Positions 9,753 to 17,832 of a DNA stretch of 64,000 nt are shown piece after piece. This stretch comes from UBA721 sp002705165 (GTDB lineage: Bacteria; Planctomycetota; Planctomycetia; Pirellulales; Pirellulaceae): positions 124,001-188,000 of the forward strand of contig JBJLEF010000004.1 in NCBI GenBank assembly GCA_045565995.1, written 5' to 3'. The translations under genes were made by a program, and so were the position numbers. The number at the start of each line of letters is the position of its first letter. The first letter of the stretch is position 1. The notes under the pieces were generated by a model, which ran no database searches, had not been told where the DNA came from, and was given only the letters and a program-made list of their open reading frames with translations.

Positions 9753-9914
9753 ACAAGGGATATACGGCAATGTACGGCAGAGACCGTTACTAGCTATTAA
9801 ATATTCTAGTAAATCTGCGTCCTTCATCCACCCCAGTCTTGGCATCGTTTAGAGGTTTTAGGAGAATTGCATACATACTATTTGTAATGAGACCCAGAAG
9901 GAACCGAGGATCTG

Positions 9915-10832
9915 ATGAATTGGAGTCCCGTTGAAGTCGAAGCGGAAACGATTACGGAGGCTGGCGAGCCTGGTTTGATCGATAAGCTGGCCGAAGGTAA
10001 TATTCCCGCCGCGATCTTTAGGCAAGCCATTGCACCCTCCGACTGCGAAGCTATCATGCAACGCCTTATAAAACGTGAGTTGCTGTTTGACCCAAAACAA
10101 ATGATTCCCGATAAATTCCGAAAGGAAAGTATTCCCGAGGGGCATTATCGCGAAGGTAACTCTGACGAGGCGTTAAAAGCATGGGAAACTGACGCACAAG
10201 GTAATCAGAAACTCCGAATCGACATTGGGTCAAGTCTGGGTTACCGAGGTTCCGACCGTGAAGCGTTTCTCAGGCATTCAGCTGATTCAAACCGTCTATT
10301 TGATGGTTTGTTCGAGGGACTGGTTGACCCGATCAAAATTCTCTACGAGGGACTTCGTCGAATCGCCCCAAATAAAAATGTGATGACGGCGGCTGAACCT
10401 GACGGGCGTCAGTACGGGCGAGCAATCATCCGGGCCCACTATGGTGGATACAGCTATGCTCCCCATTTTGATAGTGTACGACGGCGAGAGAAGCGGACCG
10501 ACTATCAGGCTTATCGTTTCGCACATCAATTTGCAGGCGTGTTGGTCTTACAAAATACAGTGCTGGATGGAATTTCAGCACAGTGCCGGATCCACCAGTG
10601 TTTCTGGACCCCCGATGTTCAACCATATTTGACGGCCAATAGGTTTCACGAGTACGCAGATCTAAAGCAGGTACCAAGTGCTGATGTTATTCTTAAGCCC
10701 GGTGATCTGTATTTCTTTAACACCGGCTGTATCCACGAAGTACCTGGAATCGCAGGTGAGGATGCCCGCGTGGTATTGGCTAGCTTTATAGGATACAGTC
10801 AAGAGGATGCAGACGTTTTTGTCTGGTCCTAA
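9915..10832 (+). CDS. 2-oxoglutarate/Fe(II)-dependent oxygenase-like protein
   Basis: A 305-residue protein with the facial-triad layout of the 2OG-Fe(II) oxygenase superfamily. HFD (HxD) occurs in YAPHFDSVRRRE at about 183-185. The distal His is in GCIHEVPG near 272, followed by an Arg in ARVVLASFIGYS that could bind 2-oxoglutarate. The segment GDLYFFNTGCIHEV is typical of prolyl-hydroxylase-like members. The substrate is unknown. The gene is divergent from sdhC. Its stop codon overlaps that of the convergent ferritin-like gene by four bases. The assignment to the superfamily is solid and the precise activity is open. Confidence 0.85.
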   Translation: MNWSPVEVEAETITEAGEPGLIDKLAEGNIPAAIFRQAIAPSDCEAIMQRLIKRELLFDPKQMIPDKFRKESIPEGHYREGNSDEALKAWETDAQGNQKLRIDIGSSLGYRGSDREAFLRHSADSNRLFDGLFEGLVDPIKILYEGLRRIAPNKNVMTAAEPDGRQYGRAIIRAHYGGYSYAPHFDSVRRREKRTDYQAYRFAHQFAGVLVLQNTVLDGISAQCRIHQCFWTPDVQPYLTANRFHEYADLKQVPSADVILKPGDLYFFNTGCIHEVPGIAGEDARVVLASFIGYSQEDADVFVWS

Positions 10833-11284
10833 GAATCCCGCTCGTATTCCTTTAAGTATCCCTTAAACAACACAAGGTGTTCTTCTTCATCAGCAAGTAG
10901 GGTAATACACAAATCCTGAGTGACGTAATCAATACCGTCGGTAGCCCTGATGATCATGTTGTACAGGTTACATGCTGCGATTTCCGTATCAATCACACCC
11001 TTAATGACGCCTACGACATCGCATGTGTCTTCCGGGGGTTGCGGAAGGGATCCGAAATTGAGCGCCGCTGACCCAGGAACTAAGCCGCCAATTTGCTTGA
11101 TGCGATTGGCAAGCTGTTGGGCATGAGCCAACTCTTCGGCAACGTCAGCCGCCAATGCCTTTTTAATCTCCTCAGCTCGAATACCGTCGAGATTCGTACT
11201 GTTTGCGATGAAGTTTGTAACAACTTCAAGTTCGTGATTATAAGCTTGTTGGAGTAAGCCGATGATTTCAGATTTGTCACTCAT
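10829..11284 (-). CDS. Ferritin-like di-iron protein (bacterioferritin/DPS-like)
   Basis: The 151-residue product starts at the ATG at 11284 (MSDKSEIIGLL). The longer open frame upstream to 11488 reads as a non-homologous extension. Four helices carry the expected Glu/His residues: HELEVVTNF, EELAHAQQLANRI, DTEIAACNLYN and DEEEHLVLF. This is the two-ExxH pattern of ferritin-like proteins. It probably binds a di-iron centre, with storage, detoxification or oxidase function undecided. It converges on the 2OG-Fe(II) oxygenase gene with a four-base overlap of their ends, so both neighbours are iron proteins. Confidence 0.85.
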   Translation of the reverse strand: MSDKSEIIGLLQQAYNHELEVVTNFIANSTNLDGIRAEEIKKALAADVAEELAHAQQLANRIKQIGGLVPGSAALNFGSLPQPPEDTCDVVGVIKGVIDTEIAACNLYNMIIRATDGIDYVTQDLCITLLADEEEHLVLFKGYLKEYERDS

Positions 11285-11550
11285 TAATTGGGGCCCGTTG
11301 TTACTCGAGAATAAGGCAGGTAATAACTCTCTAGAAAGTAATTCGGAGTCCAGTGCAAAGTAAAGGCGAATTTCACATGCCGAGAGTAACAAAAGGGTTA
11401 AAAATATGCTATTCTTCGAATAAGACGTCGATTTAGTCAGACGGCATCTGACATTTGTTGATGGATTGGCTTCCAAGAGAGGTAGCAAACCAGATCAAGT
11501 GAGACGTTAAAGATAAAACTCAATCAACCAAGACGGAGGTTCTTAGTTAC

Positions 11551-12492
11551 ATGCTGCGAAACCAGACATATTCCGATGCGACACAAGTAATGGGGGATAC
11601 TCCCTTGATCAAACTGAATCGTGTGATACCCGAAGGCGGCGCTATTGTTTACGCAAAATGTGAGTTTTTCAACCCGCTAAATAGCGTCAAGGATCGAATC
11701 GGGGTCGCGATGATACGAGCGGGCGAGGAAAGTGGTGCTTTAACCGCCGATACACATGTCGTGGAACCCACGAGTGGGAATACGGGTATTGCTCTCGCCT
11801 TTGTTTGTGCAGCCAAAGGTTATCGACTGACGTTGACGATGCCAGAAAGTATGTCGGTTGAACGCCGCGCGTTACTGCGGCAGTTGGGAGCCACATTGGT
11901 TCTTACACCGGCAGCAGAGGGTATGAAGGGGGCAATTAACAAGGCTGCAGAAATTGTCGAATCTCAGGAAAATGCGTGGATGCCGCAGCAATTCGAGAAT
12001 CCTGCAAATCCAGCTGTGCACGAAACGACCACGGGCCCGGAAATTTGGGACGATACAGAAGGACAGGTAGCGGCTGTTATTGCAGGAGTGGGCACCGGCG
12101 GCACAATTACGGGAACCGCACGATTTTTGAAGTCGAAGAACCCAGAAATAAAGGCGTTTGCCGTCGAACCTATTACCTCAGCCGTCATTAGCGGCGAAGG
12201 GCCTGGCAAACATCGTATCCAGGGTATTGGCGCGGGTTTTATTCCAGGAAATTTAGATACTTCCATCATTGATGATGTAGTCACGGTAACGGATGAGGAG
12301 TCATTCGAATGGGGCCGTAAGCTTGCGAAGGAAGAAGGTCTCATGGCCGGAATTAGTAGCGGCGCCAATGTTTGTGCTGCCGCGAAAATTGCCGAACGAC
12401 CTGAATTTGCTGGGAAGATAGTAGTCACTGTGCTTCCAAGCCTTGGCGAGCGTTATTTGTCTACGCCTTTGTTTGAAGGGGCAACTGAATAG
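11551..12492 (+). CDS. cysK: Cysteine synthase (O-acetylserine sulfhydrylase)
   Basis: A 313-residue PLP enzyme of fold type II. The PLP lysine is K47 in NSVKDRIG. PTSGNTGIALA binds the substrate carboxylate and GTGGTITGTARFLK binds the phosphate. The C-terminal segment GISSGAN is typical of CysK. It converts O-acetylserine and sulfide to cysteine. The length fits CysK better than cystathionine beta-synthase. The 266 bases upstream carry no other gene and should hold the promoter. A strong intrinsic terminator follows. Two further sulfur amino-acid genes lie at 53591-55931. Confidence 0.95.
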   Translation: MLRNQTYSDATQVMGDTPLIKLNRVIPEGGAIVYAKCEFFNPLNSVKDRIGVAMIRAGEESGALTADTHVVEPTSGNTGIALAFVCAAKGYRLTLTMPESMSVERRALLRQLGATLVLTPAAEGMKGAINKAAEIVESQENAWMPQQFENPANPAVHETTTGPEIWDDTEGQVAAVIAGVGTGGTITGTARFLKSKNPEIKAFAVEPITSAVISGEGPGKHRIQGIGAGFIPGNLDTSIIDDVVTVTDEESFEWGRKLAKEEGLMAGISSGANVCAAAKIAERPEFAGKIVVTVLPSLGERYLSTPLFEGATE

Positions 12493-12518
12493 TTCAGGTT
12501 GGCTACCCAAGATGGCGT

Positions 12519-12557
12519 CGGAGTGGGATGTGACAGCATTCCACTCCGTTTTTGTTT
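12519..12557 (+). terminator. Rho-independent terminator after cysK
   Basis: CGGAGTGGGATG pairs with CATTCCACTCCG across the loop TGACAG, giving about 12 base pairs including one G-U. It is followed directly by TTTTTGTTT. This is a textbook intrinsic terminator located 27 bases after the cysK stop. It reaches into the end of the convergent hydrolase gene. Confidence 0.9.
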
Positions 12558-13401
12558 AGAAGAGTTTCTTTATAGCGACATCCAAGGCTCGGAAGTAAGA
12601 GTCAGGTGGTACCTCATTATGCCTGCCACCCTGGCGTACAAGGAACTCGTGGTTGTCCTGATTTTGGAATTGTAACGCGAGTTGGTGTCCTAGCTGGAAT
12701 GGTACAACCTGGTCGTCAGTTCCATGCGTCTGAACGACGGCCCCAAAATATGTTTGGGCATATCGTTTCACCGGGAACCGATTCCTCATAAGGTATTTTA
12801 CCGGCAGCCAAGGATAGTGATGTTGCGCGACGTCACTTAGGGATGTAAACGTGCTGTCCAACGCAATTAGCGATAGTTCGTGGTCACTAGCAAGACGCGT
12901 CGCTATAGCGCCCCCAAGACTTTCTCCAAACAGCATCACCTCTGTTTTTTCGATTTCATAATATTGCAGAATATAGGATAGAGCAGCCTCGGCATCCAGC
13001 TGAAGCTGTCGTTCGTTTGGTTTTCCATCGCTGAAGCCGTAGCCGGAATAAGAGACTCCTACAACGGTAACGTTTAGTTCGGAGGCGATTCGGTCTAACA
13101 GCAGGCGTCGATGGCGTATGTTACCACCGTTCCCGTGAAAGTATAAAGCGTAGCAACGGGGGTTAGGCCGTTCGTTTACCATCAGGTGGATTTTGTGTTG
13201 GCCAGAATTGATATATCGATGTCGGCCAGAAACTGAGGAATCCTCAGCGTTATCTCCCGTCTCCACATCGGGCTGATAAACGATTTGGTTTTCAAAGATG
13301 ACTAGTGTGATTATCAAGCCTATATAGATAAACAACGGCAGCCTGATTAGTCTCCAGATCCAAACGCCGTAAGTGTTTTCTTTAGCGTTTTGTTCACCCA
13401 T
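12556..13401 (-). CDS. Membrane-anchored alpha/beta hydrolase
   Basis: The preferred start is the ATG at 13401 (MGEQNAKEN), giving about 281 residues; the frame is open to 13488. An N-terminal transmembrane anchor (LIRLPLFIYIGLIITLVIF) precedes the hydrolase domain. Catalytic signs are YFHGNGGNIRHR (oxyanion region), the nucleophile elbow GESLGGAIA, HGTDDQVVPFQLG for the acid and a His near GGRHNEVPP. This resembles the ABHD12/13-like and BEM46-like serine hydrolases, which act on lipids or esters at membranes. The substrate is unknown. It is convergent with cysK and divergent from the exchanger gene. Confidence 0.88.
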   Translation of the reverse strand: MGEQNAKENTYGVWIWRLIRLPLFIYIGLIITLVIFENQIVYQPDVETGDNAEDSSVSGRHRYINSGQHKIHLMVNERPNPRCYALYFHGNGGNIRHRRLLLDRIASELNVTVVGVSYSGYGFSDGKPNERQLQLDAEAALSYILQYYEIEKTEVMLFGESLGGAIATRLASDHELSLIALDSTFTSLSDVAQHHYPWLPVKYLMRNRFPVKRYAQTYFGAVVQTHGTDDQVVPFQLGHQLALQFQNQDNHEFLVRQGGRHNEVPPDSYFRALDVAIKKLF

Positions 13402-13511
13402 ATCGTCATCTTTGTATAAATCTACGGTCAATGTTAGCTTGTACGTGGTAGAGCTTACCTTTAAAATTCTAACACTATCTCTAATCACTTACGGAAGACG
13501 GAAACTTTATC

Positions 13512-14669
13512 ATGCTAATTGCCTCATGGAATCCTGAGGAAGCCTTAGCGGAAATGATTCAACACTTAGTTGAGATCAACATGCTTTATCTATTTGGGGT
13601 GATGTTGGTGGCGATCATCGTCCTCGGTAAATCGGCGGATTGGATGGTCGAAAAAGCAGTTACGTTATCGCTTCGGACGGGTATGCCAAAGGTGATTGTC
13701 GGTGCGACAATTGTATCGGTTGGCACCACGTTCCCGGAAGCTGTTGTTTCTGTTTTAGCCGCATTAAACGGGAACCCAGACATTGCCCTTGGAAATGCTG
13801 TGGGATCCGTTATCTGTGATGCTGGTTTGATTTTAGGGACGGCCTGTTTGATCGCTCCGTTGCCGCTTAATAAAAAGGTGGTGAATCGACAGGGGTGGGT
13901 ACAATTTGGCGCGGGTGTTCTCTTGGTTCTGTTCTGCTTGCCTTATACGGATTTGGGGAACGTCTTCGAAACGAAAGCAACGCTACCTCAATGGGCGGGG
14001 TTTATTTTAGTAAGCGGCCTTGTGGTCTATATGATTTGGTCGGTTCGTTTGGCGAAACTTGCGGATCCAGATGAACTCGACGAAGAGGCCGAGGATGACT
14101 CCCCAGTGGCGATTCTCGTTGGCAGTATCTTAGTTGGGAGCTTATTTGTCGTTGCTTCTAGCGTTACCTTGATTGAAGCAACGAAGATATTAGCTACGGA
14201 AGCAGGTATACCTGAAGCTGTCATAGCATCCACGCTAGTCGCGTTTGGAACCAGTCTCCCGGAATTGGTTACCGCTGTAACCGCAGCGCGGAAAGGCCAG
14301 GGAGAATTGGCCGTTGGAAACGTTATTGGAGCCGATATTCTCAATGTATTGTTTGTTGCCGGCGCTGCTGCGGCGATCACGAAGGAGGGTTTAGTTGCAG
14401 AACCTATCTTCTTTAAGCTTCAGTTCCCTGCGATGCTCATTATTCTGCTGTGTTTTCGGATTGGAATCTTCGCGGCTAAAGATGGAAAGCTCTCGCGGCC
14501 CTTTGGGGCGTTCTTGGTTACTGTTTATGTAATTTACGGCGTACTCAATGCGATCTTCGGTAAAACTCAGGAGTCTGACGTCGAGGTGAGCCAGCTTTCA
14601 CAAAGTTCCGCGGCGCAAGCCACGGAGTACTTCGAACCAGTTGACATATCCTTTCCTCTTTCTCGCTAG
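13512..14669 (+). CDS. Sodium/calcium exchanger family protein (CaCA superfamily)
   Basis: A 385-residue polytopic protein with the two inverted alpha repeats of the CaCA superfamily: VSVGTTFPEAVVSVLAA with GNAVGSVICDAGLILG, and LVAFGTSLPELVTAVTAA with GNVIGADILNVLFVAG. About ten to eleven hydrophobic segments are visible. An acidic loop (DELDEEAEDD) in the middle could be a regulatory or cation-binding loop. Members such as YrbG exchange Ca2+ for Na+ or H+. The stop lies 10 bases before the start of the zinc-ribbon gene, so the two are likely cotranscribed. Confidence 0.92.
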   Translation: MLIASWNPEEALAEMIQHLVEINMLYLFGVMLVAIIVLGKSADWMVEKAVTLSLRTGMPKVIVGATIVSVGTTFPEAVVSVLAALNGNPDIALGNAVGSVICDAGLILGTACLIAPLPLNKKVVNRQGWVQFGAGVLLVLFCLPYTDLGNVFETKATLPQWAGFILVSGLVVYMIWSVRLAKLADPDELDEEAEDDSPVAILVGSILVGSLFVVASSVTLIEATKILATEAGIPEAVIASTLVAFGTSLPELVTAVTAARKGQGELAVGNVIGADILNVLFVAGAAAAITKEGLVAEPIFFKLQFPAMLIILLCFRIGIFAAKDGKLSRPFGAFLVTVYVIYGVLNAIFGKTQESDVEVSQLSQSSAAQATEYFEPVDISFPLSR

Positions 14670-14679
14670 GACATTTAAT

Positions 14680-15519
14680 ATGCTTTGTTCTGGCTGTCAA
14701 AGACCATTGCCTGAGAGTTTGGTTTGTGAGCATTGCGTGGTGGAAGATGATGAGTTAACACTTGCACCCTTGCAAGAGGATGCTGGCCCATTGGTAGATG
14801 TTTCGGACACTTCGTTGCAGTCGGAGTCCTTGGAGGTTCATTTAGAACCGGAAGAGGATGTGGTCGCCGTAAGCTGCAGGAAGTGCAGGGCTGTTATTCC
14901 ATCAGGGAGATTGCAATGCCCGGAGTGTGGGTATAACCCGCAACTAAGCCGACCGTTTGACCCGCTTGAACTTGACGAGTATGAGGGTGCTTTGGGTTTT
15001 CATCGATTTTTGATGAAACACACAAGTCAGAATGACCCCAGCAATCTTATTCTTTGGCTACGAATTTTCGGTCTTTTCGTTATCGCCGTTTATATCGTAA
15101 CGAGTCGTGACCTTGGAGCAATTCTGATCAGTGGAATGATGGTGGGGGGATATTTGGTCTACCTGAAAACTTTGGGAAAGACAGAGAGATTTCATGCAGG
15201 GCAAAGCGTCATCCCAAGGGTTATTCTTTTATTCAACCGACTCAGCGGTTGGAGTGGGATTGCGGTTACTCCTAAGGCTCGGGGGGCTGTGATCACGTAC
15301 CGAGGCGGTAGCTATAGTGATGAAAACCTTGCGGCTATAGAAGACACTCTAGCAGTGGAGGTATTAGATATCCCTGGTACGGCGATTAGCGATACGGGAA
15401 TCCTTTATTTGCAAAACTTTCCCAATCTGAAGGCACTGGTTGTACACGGGTGCACAGTCTCAGAAACGACACTTGACGATTTACAGCGAAGTAACAGGGC
15501 TGTGATGATTTGGCGATGA
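14680..15519 (+). CDS. Zinc-ribbon membrane protein with LRR-like C-terminus, unknown function
   Basis: The start is taken as the ATG at 14680 (MLCSGCQ), which keeps the first zinc-binding pair at the extreme N-terminus and gives 279 residues. CSGCQ with CEHC, and CRKC with CPECG, form one or two zinc ribbons joined by an acidic linker. Two hydrophobic segments follow (about 125-165). The last 75 residues (VLDIPGTAISDTGILYLQNFPNLKALVVHGC) resemble leucine-rich-repeat units of planctomycete proteins. This mix of N-terminal ribbon, membrane hairpin and LRR-like tail is not a family I can name. It follows the exchanger by 10 bases. Confidence 0.78.
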   Translation: MLCSGCQRPLPESLVCEHCVVEDDELTLAPLQEDAGPLVDVSDTSLQSESLEVHLEPEEDVVAVSCRKCRAVIPSGRLQCPECGYNPQLSRPFDPLELDEYEGALGFHRFLMKHTSQNDPSNLILWLRIFGLFVIAVYIVTSRDLGAILISGMMVGGYLVYLKTLGKTERFHAGQSVIPRVILLFNRLSGWSGIAVTPKARGAVITYRGGSYSDENLAAIEDTLAVEVLDIPGTAISDTGILYLQNFPNLKALVVHGCTVSETTLDDLQRSNRAVMIWR

Positions 15520-15532
15520 TTCGGTATCGGCT

Positions 15533-16531
15533 TCACTGCGAAGTTGACGTGCGTAGGATTCTAATGGTTTCTTCGAGGTCCGGAGGATAAGGTGCTTCAA
15601 ATGTCAGTGAATCACCCGTTCTAGGATGCGTAATTGTTAGTTTTGCTGAGTGCAATGCTTGGCGTGTTAAAACAGAAGTGTCTTCTTTCTGAAGCTGATC
15701 ACGTCCCGTCGTAAGGAACTCTTCTGTGATCGGATGTCGCCCGCCATACAGTTTATCGGCGAGAATTGGATAGCCTAGATGTTGAAGGTGAACACGGATC
15801 TGATGTGTGCGTCCCGTCTTGGGCTCGATTTGGAGCAGCGCGATATGTCGAAACCGTTCTAAGACATGGAAAAAAGATTGTGCGCTGCGGGCTTTGGGGT
15901 GGTCGTGACGTACCGCCATTCGTTCGCGCACATAGGGATGTGGGCCGATAGGCTCATCAATTAAATCTCTGTCACGGTCAGGGATCCCTAAGGTTAAGCA
16001 GTGGTATTCTTTCCGCGTGGTTCTGTTTTCAAATTGCTTCGCGATGAGTTGGTGGGCCTGATCATGCTTGGCCACCACGATGACGCCGGTGGTGTCCCTA
16101 TCCAGCCTATGAATGATACCGGGGCGTTCAGGCCCTCCGATCGAGCTTAATTGTTGAAAGTGGTGAGTGAGGGCACTCACAAGGGTACCCTTCCAATGGC
16201 CTTTCGCAGGGTGGACGACCATTTGGGCTGGCTTATTGATCGCGATGAGATCTTCGTCTTCATATAGGATATCGAGCGGAATGTCTTCAGGTTGGGGAAT
16301 GACAATCGCCGGCGCAGAGAGTTCACAGAGGACAGATTGCCCTTGCTTAAGCCTGTAAGAAGGTTTGGCTGTTCGGCCGTCAACAGTCACTTCGCCCGCG
16401 CCAATCGCTGTACGTAACTGGACTCTCGAATAACTTGGAATTTTGATGGCCAAGTACTTATCGAGCCGGGTAGCGTGGTCTTCGGAGTCGACTTCGCTGG
16501 AAAAACAAATCTCTTTCGCCATATAGGTCAA
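15533..16531 (-). CDS. rluD: RluD-type 23S rRNA pseudouridine synthase
   Basis: A 332-residue RluA/RluD family enzyme. An N-terminal S4 RNA-binding domain (TRLDKYLAIKIPSYSRVQLRT) is followed by the catalytic domain with INKPAQMVVHPAKG and HRLDRDTTGV, where D144 is the catalytic Asp. KTGRTHQIRVHLQHLGYPI marks the uracil-binding region. RluD-type enzymes modify helix 69 of 23S rRNA, although substrate choice within the family cannot be settled from the sequence. Starts at 16531 or 16522 (fourth residue) are both possible. It lies 21 bases downstream of the preceding membrane-protein gene and may be cotranscribed with it. Confidence 0.93.
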   Translation of the reverse strand: MTYMAKEICFSSEVDSEDHATRLDKYLAIKIPSYSRVQLRTAIGAGEVTVDGRTAKPSYRLKQGQSVLCELSAPAIVIPQPEDIPLDILYEDEDLIAINKPAQMVVHPAKGHWKGTLVSALTHHFQQLSSIGGPERPGIIHRLDRDTTGVIVVAKHDQAHQLIAKQFENRTTRKEYHCLTLGIPDRDRDLIDEPIGPHPYVRERMAVRHDHPKARSAQSFFHVLERFRHIALLQIEPKTGRTHQIRVHLQHLGYPILADKLYGGRHPITEEFLTTGRDQLQKEDTSVLTRQALHSAKLTITHPRTGDSLTFEAPYPPDLEETIRILRTSTSQ

Positions 16532-16552
16532 CTCATTTTTGTAACGCGTGGA

Positions 16553-17689
16553 TCACTCTTGGGATGGGTCGCCGTCGACCGGGGTGTCCTGCGGTGAGTC
16601 TGTAGCCGGTTGGTTGGGTGATTTCTGTTCGGAATTATTTTCCTCGAGCGGAAAATCACCGTCATCGGATGGATTGGGCGTTGGGGTAGTTTCCCCGGCT
16701 TCCTCTGAATCATCGTCGTCGTCGGATTCGTTTGGAGCTGCAGGTTGAATCGAGTTCTTAGCAGTTAGATAGGTCCCTATCCAGGAGTAGATTGCCTCTC
16801 TTGGTACACCTGTTTGGGGGCTGGATGATGGATCGAATTTAGCTTCGGTCATTGTTTTGAAAACATCGAGGCGCTGGGTTATCTGTGAACGAAGAGCCTG
16901 AATTGCATTGTCTGTAGAATCGCTTTCGGCAGACAGGGTGGCTGGAAGCGCCCTCAAGGCTTCCTCTAAGAATTTAACCACATTATCGCGGTTGGTGTTA
17001 AAAGCTTCGGCACCTTCTATTAATAGCCGCGCCTCTGAGACGTAAGCTGCACTATAAGAGGAGCGGTAATGACCCAAGGAACGTAGTGGATGCTCGTCTG
17101 TTGGGGACTCACCAAAAAATGCTAAGGCTTTGTCAAGATAGGTTGCCGCGGTTTGAAGCTGAGTTAAACGATTTTGAATTGTTGTGGCATCTCCGGCGAG
17201 AATGTTCGATGGCGGCCGTTGCTGTTGAAATTGAGGTGGGAGCTGATTGGTGTCTTCAGGCTGTAGCGCGGTAGCCATTAGTGCTGAAGCAATTTCAAGA
17301 TTCATCCAGGCCCGGGCGTCCTGATTCTCCATGGAATCTGCTGTAGCACTATACAATGCGGGATTAAATACGTTTTGATTAACGTCCTCCCGTAATTTGC
17401 TCACTTCACGGTTGAGCTCAGTCCAATCCGCCACGATTTCCCCAGGCCCGGTTTCTACGGAGAAGGCTGCCAGGAGGAGGGAAGCGACAATGATGGCTCC
17501 AACAATGATACCGATCAGCGTTTTTGATGAAAACGTATCGCGTAATTGATCCACGCGATCTTTCTCTTCCGCAGTGTCTTCGTCACTTCGGTTCCCCTTG
17601 GGACGACGTGGAGTCGTAACCGCAGTTTCTTGCTCGGGAGGTTGTTCGGTTTGTTCCAGCTCGTCGGGCAAATTATCGTCTGTCATCAT
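16553..17689 (-). CDS. Hypothetical single-pass membrane protein with acidic C-terminus
   Basis: A 378-residue protein of no recognised family. The N-terminal 50 residues are acidic and basic low-complexity. One transmembrane helix (LIGIIVGAIIVASLLLAAFSV, about 57-78) follows. A mostly helical region of about 200 residues may contain TPR-like pairs (AWMNLEIASALMATAL, AATYLDKALAFFGES). The last 60 residues are Asp/Glu/Pro/Ser/Thr-rich. Topology suggests an N-terminus inside and a helical domain outside. The start is MMTD at 17689 or 17686. It is divergent from the helicase gene and upstream of the pseudouridine synthase. Confidence 0.72.
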   Translation of the reverse strand: MMTDDNLPDELEQTEQPPEQETAVTTPRRPKGNRSDEDTAEEKDRVDQLRDTFSSKTLIGIIVGAIIVASLLLAAFSVETGPGEIVADWTELNREVSKLREDVNQNVFNPALYSATADSMENQDARAWMNLEIASALMATALQPEDTNQLPPQFQQQRPPSNILAGDATTIQNRLTQLQTAATYLDKALAFFGESPTDEHPLRSLGHYRSSYSAAYVSEARLLIEGAEAFNTNRDNVVKFLEEALRALPATLSAESDSTDNAIQALRSQITQRLDVFKTMTEAKFDPSSSPQTGVPREAIYSWIGTYLTAKNSIQPAAPNESDDDDDSEEAGETTPTPNPSDDGDFPLEENNSEQKSPNQPATDSPQDTPVDGDPSQE

Positions 17690-17832
17690 TTATCCATGGA
17701 ATGTTGAAAGTGGAGATTCTGCACGGTGTATTACGCACTAGATTATGTTATCTTTTACAACGCTTTCCGTATAGTTGGGATATAAAAACGGTGGGCCATT
17801 TGCATGAAAAACATCTCCATTTTGCGAAATCT

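Noticed and set aside
11285..11488. N-terminal extension of the ferritin-like protein
   Set aside because: The extra 68 residues do not resemble the family, and the ATG at 11284 gives the normal length.
17701..17832. N-terminal extension of the helicase
   Set aside because: The extra 44 residues precede the Q-motif start and are not family-like.
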